Part shown: piece by piece, positions 6,664-10,062 of the stretch
How positions within the stretch are numbered: position 1 is the stretch's first letter
Layout of the letters: every line of letters begins with the position of its first letter
Source: Desulfuromonadaceae bacterium UBA6124
GTDB lineage: Bacteria > Desulfobacterota > Desulfuromonadia > Desulfuromonadales > Trichloromonadaceae
Reading direction: 5' to 3'
Assembly: GCA_002423365.1 (NCBI GenBank)
Contig: DIVU01000219.1
Coordinates: 1 to 10,062, forward strand
DNA length: 10,062 nucleotides
The notes under the pieces: model-generated
The model's input: only the letters and a program-made list of their open reading frames with translations
Told to the model about the DNA's origin: nothing
The model's database searches: none
Translations under genes and position numbers: made by a program

Positions 6664-6793
6664 CTCTCACCCGCGCTGCTTTTCCCAGAAGCATCCCGTT
6701 GACCGGCTCAGCAACACTCTCCCCTCTTGCGCACATGCCGCCGGCCGATCTTTTTGACTCCGCCGGCGGTTGCCTCCTGCTATAATGCCGGTC
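6664..6793 (+). promoter_or_regulatory. Promoter region of the Cache-PAS kinase gene
   Basis: A perfect -10 TATAAT lies at 6781-6786. The nearest -35-like hexamer, TTGACT (6754-6759), is 21 bases away, longer than the usual 16-18. The direct repeat CCGCCGGC (6738-6745 and 6760-6767, 22 bases apart) flanks the -35, and the second copy extends to the 10-bp palindrome CCGCCGGCGG inside the spacer. A long spacer with an operator-like palindrome recalls activator-dependent promoters. No T-tract terminator for the preceding small gene was seen. Confidence 0.5.
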
Positions 6794-9301
6794 ATGCCTC
6801 GCGCCTCCTTCTCCCTGCACAAAAAAGTCCTGCTGGCCTTCTGCCTGCTCTCCCTCTTGCCGCTCCTGCTGCTGCTCGTCGTTTCCAGCCGCAGCCTGCG
6901 TTCCGTGGAAAGCCAGTTGCTCGCTCACGCGACCCGGGCTCTCGATCAGCAGGCTGCCGAGGCCCTGGAGCTTCGGGCGGGCATGGTCGCCGCTGAAGTG
7001 GAGGATTTTCTCCGGCACGTGACCGCCGATCTCCGCGATCTCGCCCAGCTTCCCGTTGAGGAAAAGGTCTATCGGGAGTTTTATCGCCATCACCGGCGCC
7101 CCGTCTGGTTTCGTCAGGGAGATAACGCGAATCCGGGCGAGGCCCGGGAAGAGCGGCCTCTCTATCCGGAAATCGCCTGGGTCGCCGCCGATGGCCGCGA
7201 GGTGCTGCGTCTGGCGAACGGCTTGGCGGCGAAGCTTCGGGATATTTCCGATCCGGTGCGGACGACCTATGGCAGCGAAGACTATTTCCTGCGCGCCCGG
7301 GAGTTGCCACCCGGTGGCGTGTATGTCACCCGGGTCACCGGTCGGCATCTGGAAAAACAGCGGCAGCTGGCGGGGGCGCCAACGCCGGAAGCGGCGGTGG
7401 AAGGGGAGCGCTTCCGGGGGGTGACCCGCTTCGCCATGCCGGTGTATGGCGACGAGGGAAACCTGCGCGGGGTGGCGGTCCTCTCCCTCGATCATCGCCA
7501 CCTGATGGAATTCACCCAGCACATTCTGCCCCATTCCCCCTTTTTCACCGTCTTCTCCTCCTACGACAGCGGCAATTACGCCTTCATGTTCGACGACGAA
7601 GGCTGGATGATCGCCCATCCCAAACACTGGGATCTGCGCGGTCTCGACGAGGGGGGAGCGCCGGTCCCTCCCTACACCGAGGATTCCCCCGCCGATCTGG
7701 TCGAACGGGGGATCATCCCCTTCAACCTCTTTCATGCCGGTTTCGTCCATCCCAACTATCCGGTGGTGGCGGCGGCGGTGCTGCGCGGGGAGTCGGGGGT
7801 CGTCGACGTCACCAATATCGGCGGTTCGGAAAAGATCATGGCCTATGCGCCGATCCGTTTCGGCTACGGCGTCTTTGCCGAAAAAGGGATTTTCGGCGGC
7901 GTGACCATCGGCGCCGAAGTCGGCCGTTTCCATGCCGCGGCCCATTCCGCCTCGGCTCAGATCCGCGCCGAAATGACCCGCTTCGTCGGCAACGGGGCGC
8001 TGATGATTTTGGCCACCGCCCTGCTGGTCGTGGCCGCCGCCTATCTTCTCTCCCGGGGGATCACCCGCCCCCTGTCGACCCTGATCGACGGCACCCAGCG
8101 CATGGCCCGGGGGGAGCTGGATATCCAGGTGCCGGTCGCCGCCGGTGACGAGGTCGGCGAACTGGCGGTCTCCTTCAACCGTATGGCTGAGCAGCTCAAG
8201 GATCGGCAGCAGCATCTGCTCGCCACCCTCGACGATCTCGACCGCTCCCGCCGGGAGATTCTGCGCGAGCGGGATTTCAAGGAGACCCTGGTCGAGACGA
8301 TCGACATCGGTCTGCTCACCCTCGACGGCGCCGGGCGGGTCACCTCCGTCAACGGGCCGGCGGCGCGGCTGCTTGGCCTTTCCCGGGATGCGCAGGGCGC
8401 CCTCGACAAAGTCCTGACCGCTTGGCCGAGCCTGCTGACGGCCCTGGTCGCGGGCCTGCAACAGCCCGGCGAACGCTGGCACGACTATGCCGATGTGGAG
8501 GTTTCCGGTCGCCCCCGGGTCTTTCGCCTTGCCCTGGTTCCCCTGGCGGCGGGGTCCTTCTCCGATCGGATTCTGACCATCGAGGATCTCACCGAGCGGG
8601 TGGAGATGCGCCGGCAGCTGGCGCGCATGGAACGCATGGCCTCCCTCGGGCGGCTTTCCGCCGGGATCGCCCATGAGGTGCGCAATCCCCTCACCGGTAT
8701 CAGCCTGCTTCTCGACGACCTGCATGACCGCCTGCTGAACCGGCCGCCGGATCAGGAACTGATCAGGCGCGCCCTGAGCGAAATCGAACGGCTCGAAGGG
8801 CTGGTCAATGGTCTACTCGATTTCGCCGCGGCGCCGCAACCGCGACTGGAGCCGGCGAATATCGGCAGTCTCTTGCGGGAAACCCTCTTTCTCATCCGCA
8901 AGCCCTGCGAGCGCCAGGGCATCCGCCTGATCGAAGAGCTGCCCGAGGATCTGCCGACCTTTCCCCTTGATGCCCACAAGCTCAAGCAGGCCTTTCTCAA
9001 CCTGTTCAACAACGCTCTCGACGCCATGCCTGACGGCGGGCGGCTCGATGTTCTCGCGAGTCGGAGCGCCGGTGAGGTGTGCATCGTGATTCGCGACAGC
9101 GGCGCGGGGATTCCCGCCGAGCAGTTGCCGCTGATTTTCGAGCCCTTCTATACCGGCAAGGGGAGCGGCACCGGCCTTGGGCTTTCCATTACCCAGAATA
9201 TTCTCGCCGACCACGGTGGCCGCATCACGGTCGCGAGCACTCCCGGGGTCGGCAGCGAATTTACCCTTTTTCTGCCGATCCCCGAAGATAACGCGGGCTG
9301 A
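6794..9301 (+). CDS. Sensor histidine kinase with dCache, HAMP, PAS, HisKA and HATPase domains
   Basis: 835 residues from ATG 6794. Membrane segment one is at about 11-30. A large periplasmic region of about 370 residues looks like a double Cache sensor: YPEIAWVAADGREVLRL (from 124) and later FMFDDEGWMIAHP are typical Cache strands, and such domains often bind small organic ligands. Membrane segment two is at about 400-420. HAMP follows (about 421-475), then PAS (about 491-600, from TIDIGLLTLDGAGRVTSVN). HisKA has AHEVRNPLTG with phospho-acceptor His627. HATPase_c has N-box NLFNNALDAM (736-745), G1 DSGAGIP (from 768), EPFYTGKGSG and GTGLGLS. All catalytic motifs are intact. It is paired with the NtrC-type regulator 100 bases downstream. 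Starts at TTG 6770 and ATG 6785 are also in frame, but none has a ribosome binding site; 6794 is preferred because it lies 7 bases after the -10 TATAAT. Confidence 0.92.
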   Translation: MPRASFSLHKKVLLAFCLLSLLPLLLLLVVSSRSLRSVESQLLAHATRALDQQAAEALELRAGMVAAEVEDFLRHVTADLRDLAQLPVEEKVYREFYRHHRRPVWFRQGDNANPGEAREERPLYPEIAWVAADGREVLRLANGLAAKLRDISDPVRTTYGSEDYFLRARELPPGGVYVTRVTGRHLEKQRQLAGAPTPEAAVEGERFRGVTRFAMPVYGDEGNLRGVAVLSLDHRHLMEFTQHILPHSPFFTVFSSYDSGNYAFMFDDEGWMIAHPKHWDLRGLDEGGAPVPPYTEDSPADLVERGIIPFNLFHAGFVHPNYPVVAAAVLRGESGVVDVTNIGGSEKIMAYAPIRFGYGVFAEKGIFGGVTIGAEVGRFHAAAHSASAQIRAEMTRFVGNGALMILATALLVVAAAYLLSRGITRPLSTLIDGTQRMARGELDIQVPVAAGDEVGELAVSFNRMAEQLKDRQQHLLATLDDLDRSRREILRERDFKETLVETIDIGLLTLDGAGRVTSVNGPAARLLGLSRDAQGALDKVLTAWPSLLTALVAGLQQPGERWHDYADVEVSGRPRVFRLALVPLAAGSFSDRILTIEDLTERVEMRRQLARMERMASLGRLSAGIAHEVRNPLTGISLLLDDLHDRLLNRPPDQELIRRALSEIERLEGLVNGLLDFAAAPQPRLEPANIGSLLRETLFLIRKPCERQGIRLIEELPEDLPTFPLDAHKLKQAFLNLFNNALDAMPDGGRLDVLASRSAGEVCIVIRDSGAGIPAEQLPLIFEPFYTGKGSGTGLGLSITQNILADHGGRITVASTPGVGSEFTLFLPIPEDNAG

Positions 9302-9401
9302 TTTTTCTTCTGGCCAAAATTGGCCATTTTGCCGTTGCCTTCGCCAGGGTTCCCGGTTAAATTCCAGCTTTCCTTTTTACGGCTCCACCACGCGAGGGTG
9401 C
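9302..9401 (+). other. Kinase-regulator intergenic spacer with hairpin
   Basis: CAAAAT (9315-9320) and ATTTTG (9326-9331) form an inverted repeat around TGGCC, extended by GG/CC (9312-9313, 9332-9333) across one bulged base. The palindrome TGGCCA occurs twice, 10 bases apart (9311 and 9321). No T-tract follows, so this is not a standard terminator, and no sigma-54 or good sigma-70 promoter was found. GAGGG (9394-9398) is the ribosome binding site for the ATG at 9402. Confidence 0.5.
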
Positions 9402-10062
9402 ATGGAAAGAATACTCATCGTCGACGACGAAGCCTTTATCCGCGAAAATCTCGAACGGATTCTCGCCGAGGACGGCTATTGCCCCCTCTCCGCCGCCGAC
9501 GGGGATGAGGCGCTGCGCCAGGTGAGCGAGGCCGAGGTCGATCTGGTGCTGCTCGATCTCAATCTCGGCCCTCGCAGCGGCCTGGAGGTGCTGGCCGCCC
9601 TGCGCGACATCGATCCCGAGCTGCTGGTCATTATCATCACCGGCTACGGGACCGTGGAGAGCGCCGTCGAAGCGCTGAAAATGGGGGCGTATGACTACAT
9701 AAAAAAACCCTTCAAGGCCGACGCCATCCGCCTGATCGTCAAGCTGGCGCTGGAGACCCGCAGCCTGCGCCGTGAGGTGCGCCATCTGCGGCGGGAGAGC
9801 AAGGCCCCGCCCGCCGATCTGGAAATGATCGGGACGAGTCCGGCGATGATGCAGGTCTATCATCAGGTGCGGGAGGTGGCCAAGCACGAGACCGCCACCG
9901 TGCTCATCACCGGCGAAAGCGGCACCGGCAAGGAACTGGTGGCGCGGGCCGTGCACGATCTTTCCCGGCGCAAGGAACGCCCCTTCGTCGAGATCAACTG
10001 CGGCTCGCTTCCCTTCAATCTTCTCGAAACCGAGCTCTTCGGCCACGAACGCGGCGCCTTCA
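9402..10062 (+). CDS. NtrC-family sigma-54-dependent response regulator, 3' end missing
   Basis: The first 220 codons are present and the frame runs off the window. The receiver domain (1-120) has the acidic pocket D8-D9 in LIVDDE, phospho-acceptor D52 in LVLLDLNLG, T80 in IITGYGTVESA and K102 in KKPF. A short charged linker leads to the AAA+ sigma-54 activation domain (from about 140): IGTSPAMMQV, Walker A GESGTGKE (171-178), FVEINCGSL and ELFGHERGAF. The sequence stops inside the GAFTGA loop that contacts sigma-54. A C-terminal helix-turn-helix is expected beyond the window. As a class, these proteins bind enhancer sites and remodel sigma-54 polymerase after phosphorylation. The adjacent Cache-PAS kinase is the likely phosphodonor. 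GAGGG at 9394-9398 supports the ATG at 9402. Confidence 0.93.
   Translation, partial: MERILIVDDEAFIRENLERILAEDGYCPLSAADGDEALRQVSEAEVDLVLLDLNLGPRSGLEVLAALRDIDPELLVIIITGYGTVESAVEALKMGAYDYIKKPFKADAIRLIVKLALETRSLRREVRHLRRESKAPPADLEMIGTSPAMMQVYHQVREVAKHETATVLITGESGTGKELVARAVHDLSRRKERPFVEINCGSLPFNLLETELFGHERGAF

Noticed and set aside
6677..6693. TGCTT/AAGCA inverted repeat after the small gene as a terminator.
   Set aside because: The stem is only 5 bp with no T-tract after it, so I do not call termination here.
6563..8725. A 720-codon open frame on the minus strand, opposite the small gene and the Cache-PAS kinase.
   Set aside because: It lies antisense to a gene with intact kinase motifs in order. 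Its translation is rich in Gly, His, Gln, Asp and Arg with no domain pattern, as expected for a shadow frame in GC-rich DNA.

Overview
The window looks like chromosomal DNA from a GC-rich, respiring deltaproteobacterium, most probably of the Geobacter/Desulfuromonas group. The basis is a small periplasmic tetraheme class III cytochrome c, a long-chain prenyl diphosphate synthase of the quinone side-chain type, large HAMP-containing sensor kinases, a sigma-54-type response regulator and a near-consensus sigma-54 promoter. This placement is inferred from gene content; no marker gene here fixes the genus. No mobile element, CRISPR array, tRNA or rRNA was seen, and no gap between genes exceeds about 190 bases.

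Layout. (1) Bases 1-1400 hold the 3' part of an ABC-F type twin-ATPase gene. (2) Bases 1493-3192 hold a probable two-gene unit on the plus strand: a soluble protein with two tandem DUF4388/PATAN-like modules, then a polytopic membrane protein of unknown function. (3) A minus-strand tetraheme cytochrome gene (3235-3561) converges on that unit, and its intrinsic terminator abuts the stop codon of the membrane protein gene. (4) Divergent from the cytochrome is a membrane sensor histidine kinase (3706-5238) with no response regulator beside it. (5) A polyprenyl synthase gene (5282-6250) follows. Its likely sigma-70 promoter overlaps the kinase stop codon, and it ends in a strong terminator. (6) A 75-residue protein of unknown function (6436-6663) has a nearly perfect -24/-12 sigma-54 promoter. 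(7) A two-component pair closes the window: a double-Cache/HAMP/PAS histidine kinase (6794-9301) and an NtrC-family regulator (9402 to the window end, cut in its AAA+ domain).

How the parts may work together. The kinase/regulator pair is of the type that activates sigma-54 promoters, and the one convincing sigma-54 promoter drives the small gene directly upstream of the kinase, so that gene is a natural candidate target. The cytochrome, the divergent orphan kinase and the prenyl synthase are all compatible with respiratory metabolism, but a shared pathway is only suggested by position. I see no clear multi-gene novel system. The parts most worth attention are the sigma-54-driven small gene, the tandem PATAN-like gene with its membrane partner, and the possibly leaderless kinase transcript.
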